Assembly (NCBI GenBank): GCA_964588555.1
Contig: CAZPPT010000003.1
Span: forward strand, 1 to 64,000
Origin: JAGVWJ01 sp964588555
Lineage (GTDB): Archaea; Micrarchaeota; Micrarchaeia; Anstonellales; Bilamarchaeaceae
Direction of reading: 5' to 3'
DNA length: 64,000 nt
The notes under the pieces were generated by a model. That model saw only the letters and a list, made by a program, of their open reading frames with translations, was not told the origin of the DNA and searched no databases. Shown one piece after another: positions 1 to 9,029 of the stretch; the first letter of the stretch is position 1; every line of letters starts with the position of its first letter. The position numbers and the translations under genes were made by a program.

Positions 1-85
1 CTATGTTGTATCCTTCGCGTGAGGCAATCGGGTACAAAAAGTAATCATAGAAGAAATCGCCCGTGTTTCCAACTGCCCCTGCCAT
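1..85 (-). CDS. DUF63 family membrane protein, N-terminal fragment
   Basis: The gene begins with ATG at 85 on the minus strand and runs off the left edge, so only 28 residues are visible. They include FFYDYFLYPIASREGYN, which resembles the conserved start of archaeal DUF63 multi-pass membrane proteins (an aromatic-rich FF-x-YF-x-PI ... GYN signature). The function of that family is unknown. It is divergent from the RNase P protein gene, with about 55 nt between the two starts. Confidence 0.6.
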   Translation of the reverse strand, partial: MAGAVGNTGDFFYDYFLYPIASREGYNI

Positions 86-139
86 ATTATATTGATTTAG
101 GACAATCTTTATAAACGCAGAACCAAATATCACCAGCTT

Positions 140-445
140 ATGAAGAAAAAGAAACCTGCTAAAAATCACTTGCGGCGTACAGTAGCCGATGCCATCAACG
201 TCCTTTTACAAAAGGCTGATGCGTATTCCACTTCCCATCCGGAGCGGACAAAGCGGTACGTCCAGATGGCATGGGGCCTTGTTAAAAAATATAAGATACG
301 CCTTACCAAAGAGCAAAAGGGGCGCTTCTGCCGTAAGTGCGGGACATTTTTTATTGTGGGTAAAACGGCGCAGGCGTCATTTAATGCACGGACTAATGCA
401 TTTTACATCAATTGTGCGGCGTGTGGACATATGCGCAGACTATAG
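140..445 (+). CDS. rnp4: RNase P protein subunit 4 (Rpp21/Rpr2 family)
   Basis: This 101-residue basic protein would be the zinc-ribbon protein subunit of archaeal RNase P, which removes 5' leaders from pre-tRNA. The N-terminal half is helical and Lys/Arg-rich. The C-terminal half carries two CxxC pairs (FCRKCG near residue 63 and NCAACG near residue 92) expected to bind one zinc ion, as in Rpp21/Rpr2. Length is typical for the archaeal family. A TATA-like TTTATAAA about 28 nt upstream of the ATG suggests a leaderless transcript. It sits just before a prenyl synthase gene, with no obvious functional link. Confidence 0.85.
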   Translation: MKKKKPAKNHLRRTVADAINVLLQKADAYSTSHPERTKRYVQMAWGLVKKYKIRLTKEQKGRFCRKCGTFFIVGKTAQASFNARTNAFYINCAACGHMRRL

Positions 446-479
446 CATTTTTTAAACCATCGCACATTACTTTTCCTAT

Positions 480-1466
480 ATGCTTTTTCATGATATGGTA
501 AAAAAAGACCTAGAGTCCCTTGAGCATGAGATGGAACTCCTTATACCAGCCAAGCCGCAGGAAGTATATGGGATACTTGCACCGTACATTAAACGCGGCG
601 GCAAGCGAATTCGGCCCATTCTTGCGTTTCTGTCAGCGCGCGCGGTTGGCGGGAAATCCGAGGACTTGTTGCGGCCAGCGGCGCTTATTGAACTATTTCA
701 TAATTTTACCCTTATCCATGACGATATCGAGGACAATTCTGAGCTTCGCAGGGGAAAACCGACGCTCCATAACCAGTTTGGTATCCCAATGGCGCTCAAT
801 TCCGGCGATGCGCTCTATACGTGCCTTTGGCAACACATCACAAGCCTTACTGTCAAGAACCATGATAATGAGCGGATACGCTCCCTCTACGCATCCTCAT
901 TTCGGAAAGTTGTCGAAGGGCAGGGGGTCGAGATTGCATGGCACGCAACAAATAATTTCTCCATATCCGAAGATGACTACATCTCAATGATTGCAGGAAA
1001 GACTTCTGCGCTTCTTGCACTCTCATGTGAGCTTGGCGCCTATCTTGGCGGCGGCACCGAAGAAGAGCAGCGCCTGCTATCAGAAGCGGGCTATTATTTC
1101 GGCCTTTCCTTTCAGATACAGGATGATATACTCAACCTTACGGGCACCGTAGACAAGTATAAAAAAGAGATCGGCGGCGACATATCAGAAGGAAAGAGGA
1201 CGCTCATGGTTGTCCATGCACTTAAACATGCACGCGTGCAAGAACGTGAACTGATCAAATCCGTTCTTACGTCCCATTCAAAGAACAAGAATGATATAGA
1301 ACAGGTCATCTCTATTCTTGCAGACACCGGTTCGCTTGTATATGCACAGGAAAAGGCGCATTTCTTTCAGTCACGCGCCCTTGCGAATATCCAATCACTT
1401 CGTGATTCAAGGGAGAAGTCGGCATTGGTCGAACTTGCAGATTATATCGTCAAGAGACAGGAATAG
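480..1466 (+). CDS. idsA: Polyprenyl (geranylgeranyl/farnesyl) diphosphate synthase
   Basis: A 328-residue trans-isoprenyl diphosphate synthase that condenses isopentenyl diphosphate with an allylic diphosphate to make the chains of archaeal lipids. The first aspartate-rich motif DDIED is at residues 81-85, followed by RRGKPTLHN. The second is QIQDDILNL near residue 215. GGKRIRP at 40-46 is the usual substrate-binding segment. Length matches short-chain synthases. TTTTTAAACC about 27 nt upstream supports the ATG at 480; the ATG at 495 is an alternative. Chain length cannot be judged with certainty. Two UbiA-type prenyltransferase genes near 13-14.7 kb could use its product. Confidence 0.93.
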   Translation: MLFHDMVKKDLESLEHEMELLIPAKPQEVYGILAPYIKRGGKRIRPILAFLSARAVGGKSEDLLRPAALIELFHNFTLIHDDIEDNSELRRGKPTLHNQFGIPMALNSGDALYTCLWQHITSLTVKNHDNERIRSLYASSFRKVVEGQGVEIAWHATNNFSISEDDYISMIAGKTSALLALSCELGAYLGGGTEEEQRLLSEAGYYFGLSFQIQDDILNLTGTVDKYKKEIGGDISEGKRTLMVVHALKHARVQERELIKSVLTSHSKNKNDIEQVISILADTGSLVYAQEKAHFFQSRALANIQSLRDSREKSALVELADYIVKRQE

Positions 1467-1496
1467 CTATTTAAATTTATCAGCCCAAATTTGTTC

Positions 1497-3602
1497 ATGG
1501 TCAATTTTCCTAAATTCTTAACCTGTATTCTTTTATTGAGTTTAGTTGCCTTTAGCGCGTTTGATCCTGCAGATTACCTTTATCCGAACGAAAACCAAGG
1601 ACAACTTAAACGAGTCAATTTTTCAGTTGACGGAAGCGCCTATTCACTTGTTTCAGTTAATTCAGAACCCATATTCCTTATCAAGGGCGACGGACCGGTA
1701 CGTGACCAAAATGAAATACGGGATGCGTTATATAGTTATTATAAAAAAACCGGATATCCCACCCCTGGTGAGCTTGCCTCTCTTAAGGATTCGATTAACT
1801 CATACAACATAAGTCGAAATGATGGCGGCCGTTTTAAGGAAAAGGAAGAGTATGTATGCAGGCAGATCCTGCTCCTGAACGGGGTCAAGTACAGTACGAG
1901 CACCATCATGTGCGACAGCCCCGAAAACTGCACGAAGATCGCCCAGGTTTTCTATTCTGCAAGCTATGCGAAGGGCGTAAAGAAATCAATGAGCTTTGAA
2001 AATGCCGTCGCGCTCCTCCAGGAATTTGGGACTGCAAGTTTTGGAAATGACAAGTTGATCAACCGGGCATTTGAGCTTCTTGACAATATTAATGAAGACA
2101 ACCTTGCCCAATCCCTTTCAGAAATCCGTTCATCCGTAAGCATGCTGCGCGACCACAAGGCAACGCTTGAGGATACCATATTCAGGACGCCGACAACTGA
2201 CCCTGAAGAAGTAAAGGAATGCATTGATGAAAAATGTTTTGCCCTTTGCCCGGATATTTCTTTTAACGCTACTGCCCTTGACCTAATCGAAAATAAGGCA
2301 TCCGACCTCATTACTAAAAGCCAGTCATTTAGCGGATACAAATCAAGAAGCGCACTTCTTTATAACAATACGTTTAAGCGCCTTAATTATCTTGAAGGCG
2401 AAACAAAAGCTTCCGAATACATTTCCCTCTATGACCCCCTCTCCATCGAGGCAACCTTGGCAATTGAAGAGGGGAATGAAGCACTTTCCCTTTTTAGGGA
2501 CGAGTCACTTACCGCAAGCGTTACGCGCCTTGAAGATTTGACAGTTCGGATTAACCAAAGCATACAAAACCGCAACTTCGCAACCATAGATGGGGATCTT
2601 GCCCTTTACGAAGAATCCATCCGTGAAGTCCGTGATATGCTGCCGGGCGTTCTTGCGGCATATGAGAACTCAATTGCATTTAAGAACGATGCGGAGGCAA
2701 CCCTTTTTGTTCTTGAGAACCGCGATCTGGATGCGACGAACCGTAGAAAAGTCAATGAACTAAAAACTGTTGCGGAGACCCTCGATGCACAATTCTCAAA
2801 TGGCCTTTCTGACAACCAGCTTACGCAAATGCGCGAGGCGTACCGCAATGTTTCAACCCAGGCACGAGTCCTGTTAAAAAATGAAAAGGAAAGCGCCCTT
2901 TCACTTCCCGGAACAAAATTCAGGGCATTTGCCCGAAGAGTAAATAAGGAAATTGCCGGGGGTCTTGACACAATAAACGTCCCTCCAAGCGATTTTACTG
3001 TAAATAAGCTTGCTTCATTTGGCGGCATTGCCATTATTGCATTTGTTTCCATAAGCGCACTCTCATTCTTTGTCTTCTTGCATATTTACGGGCAGTTCCG
3101 CAAGGCTCCCGGGGCAATCCGTTTCGTTATTGTCGGCAGCTATGTGGTGTTTCTCTTTGGTGCACTTTTATTTTCTGCCCTTTTCTATCTTTTCCTTGAC
3201 AAGACTGCGCTTGCGGCTGATATAGAAGAGTTTGCCGCAGATGTATCCAGTAAAAAACAGGTGTATATTGCCGTAGACAATGAAGGCGCTTCTTCAGATG
3301 CACGTTTGGAGATGAAATCATGTAGTGGCCTGCTTGCATCCAGCTTGCGTGCTTCAAACAAATCAGTAATTCTCTACGAGCTCGAAGGGGAGTCGTGTAC
3401 TGGCACTAATGCGCTTGGGGAAACAAACGCCTATTCACGATCCACGTGCCTGGGAACGCTTAAAAATTCAAGTGCATTCATCATGCGCTATTCGCCCACC
3501 CCTCAGCGGGCGGTGTTTTCATCCATCTACGACACAAAGGCTTTTATTACTGGTGATGCTGATTACTATAAGGATTGCACAATTTCCGCGGTTTTCCGTT
3601 AA
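1497..3602 (+). CDS. Exported/membrane protein with coiled-coil middle and four-Cys C-terminal domain
   Basis: About 701 residues, family not recognised. An N-terminal hydrophobic segment (residues about 5-22) looks like a signal peptide. The middle (about 150-490) is long, charged and helical, consistent with coiled coil. Two transmembrane segments follow near 503-531 and 540-568. The last 120 residues form a domain with four cysteines that is repeated in the next gene. ATG 1497 is preferred to TTG 1491 because a TATTTAAATTT box lies about 25 nt upstream. The next gene starts 11 nt after the stop, so the pair is probably an operon. A cell-envelope role is inference. Confidence 0.75.
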   Translation: MVNFPKFLTCILLLSLVAFSAFDPADYLYPNENQGQLKRVNFSVDGSAYSLVSVNSEPIFLIKGDGPVRDQNEIRDALYSYYKKTGYPTPGELASLKDSINSYNISRNDGGRFKEKEEYVCRQILLLNGVKYSTSTIMCDSPENCTKIAQVFYSASYAKGVKKSMSFENAVALLQEFGTASFGNDKLINRAFELLDNINEDNLAQSLSEIRSSVSMLRDHKATLEDTIFRTPTTDPEEVKECIDEKCFALCPDISFNATALDLIENKASDLITKSQSFSGYKSRSALLYNNTFKRLNYLEGETKASEYISLYDPLSIEATLAIEEGNEALSLFRDESLTASVTRLEDLTVRINQSIQNRNFATIDGDLALYEESIREVRDMLPGVLAAYENSIAFKNDAEATLFVLENRDLDATNRRKVNELKTVAETLDAQFSNGLSDNQLTQMREAYRNVSTQARVLLKNEKESALSLPGTKFRAFARRVNKEIAGGLDTINVPPSDFTVNKLASFGGIAIIAFVSISALSFFVFLHIYGQFRKAPGAIRFVIVGSYVVFLFGALLFSALFYLFLDKTALAADIEEFAADVSSKKQVYIAVDNEGASSDARLEMKSCSGLLASSLRASNKSVILYELEGESCTGTNALGETNAYSRSTCLGTLKNSSAFIMRYSPTPQRAVFSSIYDTKAFITGDADYYKDCTISAVFR

Positions 3603-3613
3603 CTGGTGAATGT

Positions 3614-4180
3614 ATGAATATCAAGACCATTGCCACGTTTTTACTCGTAGTTATAGCTCTTTTTACAATTTATTTTCTTTTGGGGCCGAAAGCCTCACCG
3701 GACATTCCGCCTGTGATCAACGACTCATTTGACGGGATCCCCGTTTCTCCTGAAACATTCGCTGATGAGCTTGCAAATTCATCCCATTTGTACATCGTCC
3801 AGGATCTTCGTGCGGCTTCGACCCCTGATATCCGCAAGAATATCCAGCAGTGCGGGATCGATTTTGCCGCAAGTCGGGGGCTTGTAGGCAAAAATATAAC
3901 TATTTACGCGCTTGAAGCCAACGAATGTACGACTCTCCAGGGAATTGTCGCCGCAGGAACGTGCATTGAATCGATACGTGACAATATGGCCATTTATATT
4001 AAGGCAGGTAATTCAAGCGCCTTTTATGACAAGCGCCTTATTGTTGGGATCGGCCCGACATACCCTACACAAAGCTGCAACATAGACTTTAGGGTTCCAG
4101 AAAACCAAAGTAATTCTTCTACAGGGAATGTAACTGATGAAATTGCACAGGAAATATTTGAAGATATACTTGCCCAATGA
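3614..4180 (+). CDS. Membrane-anchored protein, paralogue of the upstream C-terminal domain
   Basis: A 188-residue protein with one N-terminal transmembrane anchor (IATFLLVVIALFTIYFLLG) and an extracytoplasmic domain. The domain aligns with the last 120 residues of the preceding protein. Shared features are a YI...D start, a C after an SD/PD-x-R helix, an LYELEGESC versus IYALEANEC match, an STC/GTC, an NSSAF match, a YD(T/K) and a KDCTI/QSCNI end. The four cysteines line up, suggesting two disulfides outside the membrane. The function is unknown. ATG 3614 starts the hydrophobic segment directly and lies 11 nt past the previous stop. Confidence 0.75.
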   Translation: MNIKTIATFLLVVIALFTIYFLLGPKASPDIPPVINDSFDGIPVSPETFADELANSSHLYIVQDLRAASTPDIRKNIQQCGIDFAASRGLVGKNITIYALEANECTTLQGIVAAGTCIESIRDNMAIYIKAGNSSAFYDKRLIVGIGPTYPTQSCNIDFRVPENQSNSSTGNVTDEIAQEIFEDILAQ

Positions 4181-4597
4181 TTTGCCCTCTTCGTGAGCCT
4201 ATTTATTTTTGGGGCATTCTCCTCTGTAATAAGCTCATTTCCCGCATTCCGTTCCGTTGGGCAGTATGCAGATCCCCTATTGGCCAGTGTTCATTTGTGT
4301 AATGCAGCCGCCAAGGAAAAACAAAAACGCCAGAACCAAGATTGATTTGAAAAACTGGGTTCATACCCCGTTGCTTGCAACGAAACCCAGTTTTTCAAAG
4401 TTGTGACCGAATGGGGCATACCCCTCCAGCTTGCTGCGGGGTCCCTTCGGTCACATTGATTTTTCCATAGTCTCACCCCGATATAATCGGGTAAAACTAG
4501 TATTCCTTTATTCGCCCCGGAAACTTAGTTTAGGTATCATTTGCCCTACTTTCCAGGTGAGCGCAAGGTATTTATATGTTATTTGCTAGGTTTTTTT
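4181..4597. other. Gene-free stretch with structured repeats
   Basis: No convincing protein gene is seen. The stretch holds a TATA-like CTATTTATTTTT near 4199-4210, the tandem hairpins at 4346-4454, a small inverted repeat CCCGAT/ATCGGG near 4477-4491, and the promoter (GTATTTATATG) of the next gene. A short RNA gene is the most likely content. Confidence 0.5.
4346..4454. ncRNA. Two tandem CUUG-capped hairpins, candidate structured RNA
   Basis: Hairpin 1 (4346-4399) has a long lower stem TTTGAAAAACTGGGTT/AAACCCAGTTTTTCAAA and a top GTTG-CTTG-CAAC. Hairpin 2 (4403-4454) has GTGACCGAA/TTCGGTCAC and a top CAG-CTTG-CTG. Both carry the same 5' inner segment CATACCCC before the top stem and the same CTTG loop, although the stems differ in sequence. 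This pattern suggests conserved structure. ATTGATTT occurs on both sides. The coding strand and function are unknown. H/ACA-like guide RNA is one possibility, because ACA follows the second lower stem, but no target was identified. Confidence 0.35.
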
Positions 4598-6244
4598 ATG
4601 AAGCCTTTATTTCTTATTGTGTTGTTTTTCCTTTTTTTGAATGCCGTCTCTGCAGAAATCGTCTGGCAGTACGGTGCAGGTGCACCCATATCGCTCAAAC
4701 CAGTGGTTTTTGGAAACCTTGTCCTTATAGGGACGCAGGCAGGCGGGGTGCATGCAGTGTCGCTTGCAACCGGCACTTCGGTTTGGAAACAGGATTTTGG
4801 CGATAGTATCATTCAGCCCGCCTTATTCTCAAATAATATTGTTGTTGCAACCAGTAATGGTACCGTTGCATTGCTTAGGAATGACGGCTCAGCAGTTTGG
4901 ACAACTGTGATTAGAAAAAATGCGACCGTTGCCGCCCAAATATATGGGCTAAGTGCCGCTTCTGACCGTATTTTTGTAACAACTGATTACGGGGTTTTTT
5001 CTATTACGTCTACAGGAAACACATCCCTTTTTTTCAATGCGACCAATGCAACCGTCTATACCGCTCCGGTAGTTTCTGGCCAGGCCGTTTATTTTGGGGC
5101 AGGAAATGAACTTGTCGCAGTGCACACTAACCGCCAGGTTTTATGGCGCAAGTCAATTGCACCATTTGGTTACTCGGAGCCGGTTATCCGAAATAATGTC
5201 ATATACGTAGGTGCCCATGATAATTCCCTGTATGCGGTAGATGTCATCACCGGGCGGGTCATATGGCAGTTTGAAGCCAATGGATGGGTTGCTTCGACGC
5301 CGGCTATTGACGGCACCGTAATTTATTTTGGGAGCAATGACGGAAATATTTACGCAGTTGATTCATTCGATGGGGCACTACGTTGGAAAACCCGAACCGA
5401 GCTTGCAGTACATTCAACGCCCTTGGTCTCCACCTTTGCCGGGCAACGATCCCTTTTTGTTGGCGGAACTGATGGCACGTTGTATGTCCTTTCCGTTGAT
5501 GGCGGGCAGATCTTGTGGAAATTTGCTGCACAAGATTGGGTTGCAAGCCCTGCTGCGGCACAGGGCGATATTGTCGTTGGCGGGCGTACCGGCATTCTCT
5601 ATCGGCTCGATACGGTACGTGGCTGTACAATTACGGAACCTAAGAAAGGAAGTGTTGTTGGGAGAAAAGAGATACGGGTTCGCGGAACCGTTCTTTCGGA
5701 AGCTGCAAACCCAGATGTTTCCGTACGGGTAAATAATGACGGCCCGTGGATTCCTGCAATGGGGGGTAATGGGCAATGGGAATTAAAGATAAACCCTGCA
5801 GATATGGATAACGGGGGGAATCGGATCTTTTGTAAGGTCTTTGATTCTGCGGGTGAGGAAAATGAGCCCTATTTTTCGCTTTTTGTTTTCAAGGATCCAA
5901 ACCAGGGATTGTCAAACCTAGTGGTCAATGCACCTTCAAGCGCGCAGGTAGGCACGCCCTTTACCGTATTTGTAAGTGACGGTGGTGACACATCTCCTAT
6001 TGAGGAATTCAACATCGTATACGATGGTGAGAAACGTGTTGCCACCGGGAACATAACACTCAACATAAGTACGCCCGGGGTAATTATAGTAAATATCAGC
6101 AAGATTGGCTACACGGATGCCGTATTTTCAATTGCAATCAATGAACCAAATCAACTTTCCGATCTTGCATTACCTGCAATTGGCGGGCTTACCGTTCTTG
6201 CACTTGTCTACTTTGTCATACTCAAGCGAATTCTTCGTAAGTAA
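4598..6244 (+). CDS. Secreted PQQ-like beta-propeller protein with Ig-like domains and C-terminal anchor
   Basis: About 548 residues. It starts with a signal peptide ending near AVSA, followed by a beta-propeller of PQQ/BamB-type repeats. Each blade ends in patterns such as NSLYAVDVITGRVIWQF, GNIYAVDSFDGALRW and GTLYVLSVDGGQILW. After the propeller come two Ig-like or cadherin-like beta domains (roughly 345-435 and 445-520) and one C-terminal transmembrane helix with a short basic tail. It probably faces the outside and binds proteins or surface glycans; this is inferred from architecture. ATG 4598 is chosen because a TTTATATG box lies about 27 nt upstream. Confidence 0.85.
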   Translation: MKPLFLIVLFFLFLNAVSAEIVWQYGAGAPISLKPVVFGNLVLIGTQAGGVHAVSLATGTSVWKQDFGDSIIQPALFSNNIVVATSNGTVALLRNDGSAVWTTVIRKNATVAAQIYGLSAASDRIFVTTDYGVFSITSTGNTSLFFNATNATVYTAPVVSGQAVYFGAGNELVAVHTNRQVLWRKSIAPFGYSEPVIRNNVIYVGAHDNSLYAVDVITGRVIWQFEANGWVASTPAIDGTVIYFGSNDGNIYAVDSFDGALRWKTRTELAVHSTPLVSTFAGQRSLFVGGTDGTLYVLSVDGGQILWKFAAQDWVASPAAAQGDIVVGGRTGILYRLDTVRGCTITEPKKGSVVGRKEIRVRGTVLSEAANPDVSVRVNNDGPWIPAMGGNGQWELKINPADMDNGGNRIFCKVFDSAGEENEPYFSLFVFKDPNQGLSNLVVNAPSSAQVGTPFTVFVSDGGDTSPIEEFNIVYDGEKRVATGNITLNISTPGVIIVNISKIGYTDAVFSIAINEPNQLSDLALPAIGGLTVLALVYFVILKRILRK

Positions 6245-6263
6245 CACTTTTTTGGGCAAACGT

Positions 6264-8033
6264 TTATTTGACTGTTACTGATTTTGCAAGATTCCTTGGC
6301 TTATCCACATCCCTGTTTAGGATGAGTGCCGTGTAATATGCAATCAGCTGGAAAGGTATTACCCCTAAAAGCGGGTAAAATATTTCATCTTCTTCCGTAA
6401 GCGTTGGTAGTTCAACCCATGTTTGGAACGAGGGGTGGGAAACATTGCTTATGCCGATGAGTTGTGCACCACGTGCCTTTGTTTCAAGGCCGTTATTAAT
6501 GCTATCAAAATAGGTATAATCCCGGGGGCACAAAAGTAGTACGGGGGTGCCATTTTCTATGAGGGCAAGCGTTCCGTGCTTTAATTCGCCGGCAGGCATC
6601 CCTTCTGCATGGATATAACTTATCTCCTTTAATTTGAGCGCCCCTTCAAGCGCGATAGGGAAATTAACTCCCTTTCCAAGCATATAAACGTGTTCCTTGT
6701 CCTTGAGGAAAAGGGCAATTTCCTGTGCCTTAATATCAAAATAGCGGAGCCTTCCTTCCAGCAGTGAAATCACCTTTCTGAGTGATTGTACCACCTTATT
6801 TTCAGAGCCTGCGAGCGCCCCGCCGATAAGATAAAATGCAACAATTTGGTTGGTAAATGCCTTTGTTGATGCAACTGCTATCTCAGGACCGCAATTTGTA
6901 TAAAACACCTTGCTGCTCTCGCGTGCAAGCGTCGAAGAAGGGACATTCACGATGCTTATGACCTCCATGCCGCGTTCCTTTGCCTTGCGTACGCATTCCA
7001 TTACGTCTGCAGTTTCCCCGCTTTGTGAAACTGCCAAAATAACGGTGTCCTGGGGCAGGGTATCCATGAAGTAGATAAATTCATGTGCCATCATCACCTC
7101 AAGCGAAAAGTGCGCAAGCTTATGCAGTATATGTTTTCCTACGACTGCCGAATGCCGCGCCGTCCCGCATGCTATGGCAACCACCTTTTTACCGCGCATG
7201 GCATTTGCAAACTCGCGTGCAGCCCCTATGTCAAGCGCGCCCTCCATGACGCGTGGCTGCTCCATTATTTCCTTGATCATATAATGGGGGTACGATTCCC
7301 GCGTAGCGCTTTTTGCATCCCAATTCAGGGTAACGGGTAGCCGTGTTACCCGTGTTTTTTTGACATAGTCGTATAGTTCCAGTAAAATCATTCCCTTATC
7401 TTGTTTTGCATACGCTATTTCGTGGTCGCTTAGGAAAATTGCATTGTGCGTTTCTTCAAGAAATGCAAGCGGATCGCTTGCAAAGATAACCTTGTTTTTG
7501 GCATCCCCGATCGCAAGAGGGCTTTCATTTTTAATCGCCACCAATTCATCAGGGTGCCGTACATCGAGTACAACCAATGAAAACGAGCCCTTAAGCTGGG
7601 GTGCGATCGCCTTTGCGCGTTCGAAAAGCGTCCCTTGTGCATCTTCAAATAAGTGGGCTATCACTTCGCTGTCAGTCTGCGATTTCAGGTGATGGCCGCC
7701 TGCAATAAGCTTGTCGCGCAGTTCCAGGTAATTCTCAACAATCCCGTTGTGGACTATTGCGATTTGCTCCTTACAATCACTATGGGGGTGCGCATTTTCA
7801 TTCGTCACTCCGCCGTGTGTCGCCCAACGCGTATGGCTTACTATAAGGCAGGTTTTCGGCGATGCATGCGGCTCAGTTATTCTTCCTGCCTTTTTTTCAA
7901 TCTCGAGGCTTGCGCCGTTTGGGATCGCATATCCCCAGCTGTCATATCCGCGGTATTCCAGTTTCCGTAAGCTTTGCAGTATTTTGCGGACGTCTGTCTG
8001 TTCCTGTGAAATCATACCAAGTATCCCGCACAT
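6264..8033 (-). CDS. glmS: Glutamine-fructose-6-phosphate aminotransferase (isomerizing)
   Basis: A 589-residue enzyme that makes glucosamine-6-phosphate from fructose-6-phosphate and glutamine, the entry to amino-sugar synthesis. The N-terminal glutaminase domain starts MCGILG, with Cys2 as nucleophile, and has SHTRWATHG and SDSEV-like (TDSEV) motifs. Two SIS sugar-isomerase domains follow, with SQSGETADV and ASTKAFTNQ. The C-terminus LAKSVTVK is the family signature. Length is as expected. It is divergent from the next regulator gene across an AT-rich 92-nt region. Confidence 0.98.
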   Translation of the reverse strand: MCGILGMISQEQTDVRKILQSLRKLEYRGYDSWGYAIPNGASLEIEKKAGRITEPHASPKTCLIVSHTRWATHGGVTNENAHPHSDCKEQIAIVHNGIVENYLELRDKLIAGGHHLKSQTDSEVIAHLFEDAQGTLFERAKAIAPQLKGSFSLVVLDVRHPDELVAIKNESPLAIGDAKNKVIFASDPLAFLEETHNAIFLSDHEIAYAKQDKGMILLELYDYVKKTRVTRLPVTLNWDAKSATRESYPHYMIKEIMEQPRVMEGALDIGAAREFANAMRGKKVVAIACGTARHSAVVGKHILHKLAHFSLEVMMAHEFIYFMDTLPQDTVILAVSQSGETADVMECVRKAKERGMEVISIVNVPSSTLARESSKVFYTNCGPEIAVASTKAFTNQIVAFYLIGGALAGSENKVVQSLRKVISLLEGRLRYFDIKAQEIALFLKDKEHVYMLGKGVNFPIALEGALKLKEISYIHAEGMPAGELKHGTLALIENGTPVLLLCPRDYTYFDSINNGLETKARGAQLIGISNVSHPSFQTWVELPTLTEEDEIFYPLLGVIPFQLIAYYTALILNRDVDKPRNLAKSVTVK

Positions 8034-8125
8034 AAAAGCACCTGTTAACCTTTGAAACAGAAGGCTTTTTAATATCTATCTAAAAAAATTTTTATTATAA
8101 TTAAAAAAATATTTAGGGTGGTTCC

Positions 8126-9022
8126 GTGAAACTTGTAAATACGCATGACGAGGCACTTATTTGTCGCGAACTTGAAGAACGCCATATCGGGGCCATTTCC
8201 CTTGAGCGTATGCGGATCTTACGGATTTTAAGCAGAAAGGCGATGTATGCGGCTCAATTGTCCCGTGAGCTTGGGATGGATGAGCAGGCGCTGCATTATC
8301 ACCTTAAGCTCCTTCAGGAAAGTGGGCTTATTGCAATCAGCGATTATGAGGAGCGCCGGGGCGGGATTGCAAAGCGCTTCACTGCAACAGCCGAAAGTAT
8401 CGGCATTATCATAAAGGAAAATGGTTGGAAGCACTTGCCTCGAATGGCGGCACGCCCCCCTCGTTTATTTGCGCCGTTTATTGAACACGCGGCATTTTCA
8501 GGTATTTTCGTCCTCGGTTCCCCCGATCCGCACGGGAAATATCGTGCCCGTTCAAGCGAATTCTCAGTGCTTGAACTTGCAATGCTTATGGGAAACTACG
8601 CGACATTTTCGTTTCCGCTTTATGCACTTGATACGCAACTAAAGGAAGAAGGCAGAAAGCAGAACCTCATCATTGCCGGCGGCCCGAAAGTCAATATGCT
8701 TGCAGCCGAAATAAACGCCATCCTGCCAATACGGTTTGATGCGGCAACATTTGAGGTCGTAAGCACGCTCACACGCAAGCGATACGGTGGCAATATAGGT
8801 GTAATTGAGCTTGTAGGTAACCCCTTTGCGCCAAAAAAGAAGGTACTTCTTGTCGGTGGCCTAAATCACCATGGGACCCGTGCAGCGGTCCTTGCAATGA
8901 TAAAAAAGATGAAGGCGGTCGAGGAAGGCAACCCAAACGGCAAGAAGGCATTTGCGCGTGTCGTGGAGGGTTTTGATGACGATGCGGATGGCATAGTTGA
9001 TTCAGTCGACATTATCGAGTAA
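8126..9022 (+). CDS. ArsR-like winged-helix regulator with C-terminal S-layer-like domain
   Basis: 298 residues. Residues about 20-95 form a winged helix (RMRILRILSRKAMYAAQLSREL ... LHYHLKLLQESGLI). The rest contains LGSPDPHGKYRAR, NLIIAGGPKVN, IGVIELVGNPF and VLLVGGLNHHGTRAAV. This pattern is found in archaeal proteins whose C-terminus resembles the S-layer outer domain. It ends in a DDDADGIVDSVD acidic stretch that could bind calcium. GTG 8126 is used, supported by GGGTGGT just upstream. The protein is probably a DNA-binding sensor; its targets are unknown. Divergence from glmS may mean it controls that gene, which is inference. Confidence 0.75.
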   Translation: MKLVNTHDEALICRELEERHIGAISLERMRILRILSRKAMYAAQLSRELGMDEQALHYHLKLLQESGLIAISDYEERRGGIAKRFTATAESIGIIIKENGWKHLPRMAARPPRLFAPFIEHAAFSGIFVLGSPDPHGKYRARSSEFSVLELAMLMGNYATFSFPLYALDTQLKEEGRKQNLIIAGGPKVNMLAAEINAILPIRFDAATFEVVSTLTRKRYGGNIGVIELVGNPFAPKKKVLLVGGLNHHGTRAAVLAMIKKMKAVEEGNPNGKKAFARVVEGFDDDADGIVDSVDIIE

Positions 9023-9029
9023 ATGCGAA

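Noticed and set aside
2606..3052. Long open frame on the minus strand inside the coiled-coil membrane protein gene
   Set aside because: No start signal, no recognisable motif, and codon-level signal belongs to the plus-strand gene; it is a shadow frame.
4346..4454. Factor-independent bacterial-type terminators
   Set aside because: Neither hairpin is followed by a strong T-run, and archaeal termination does not need such stems; shared caps point to an RNA function.
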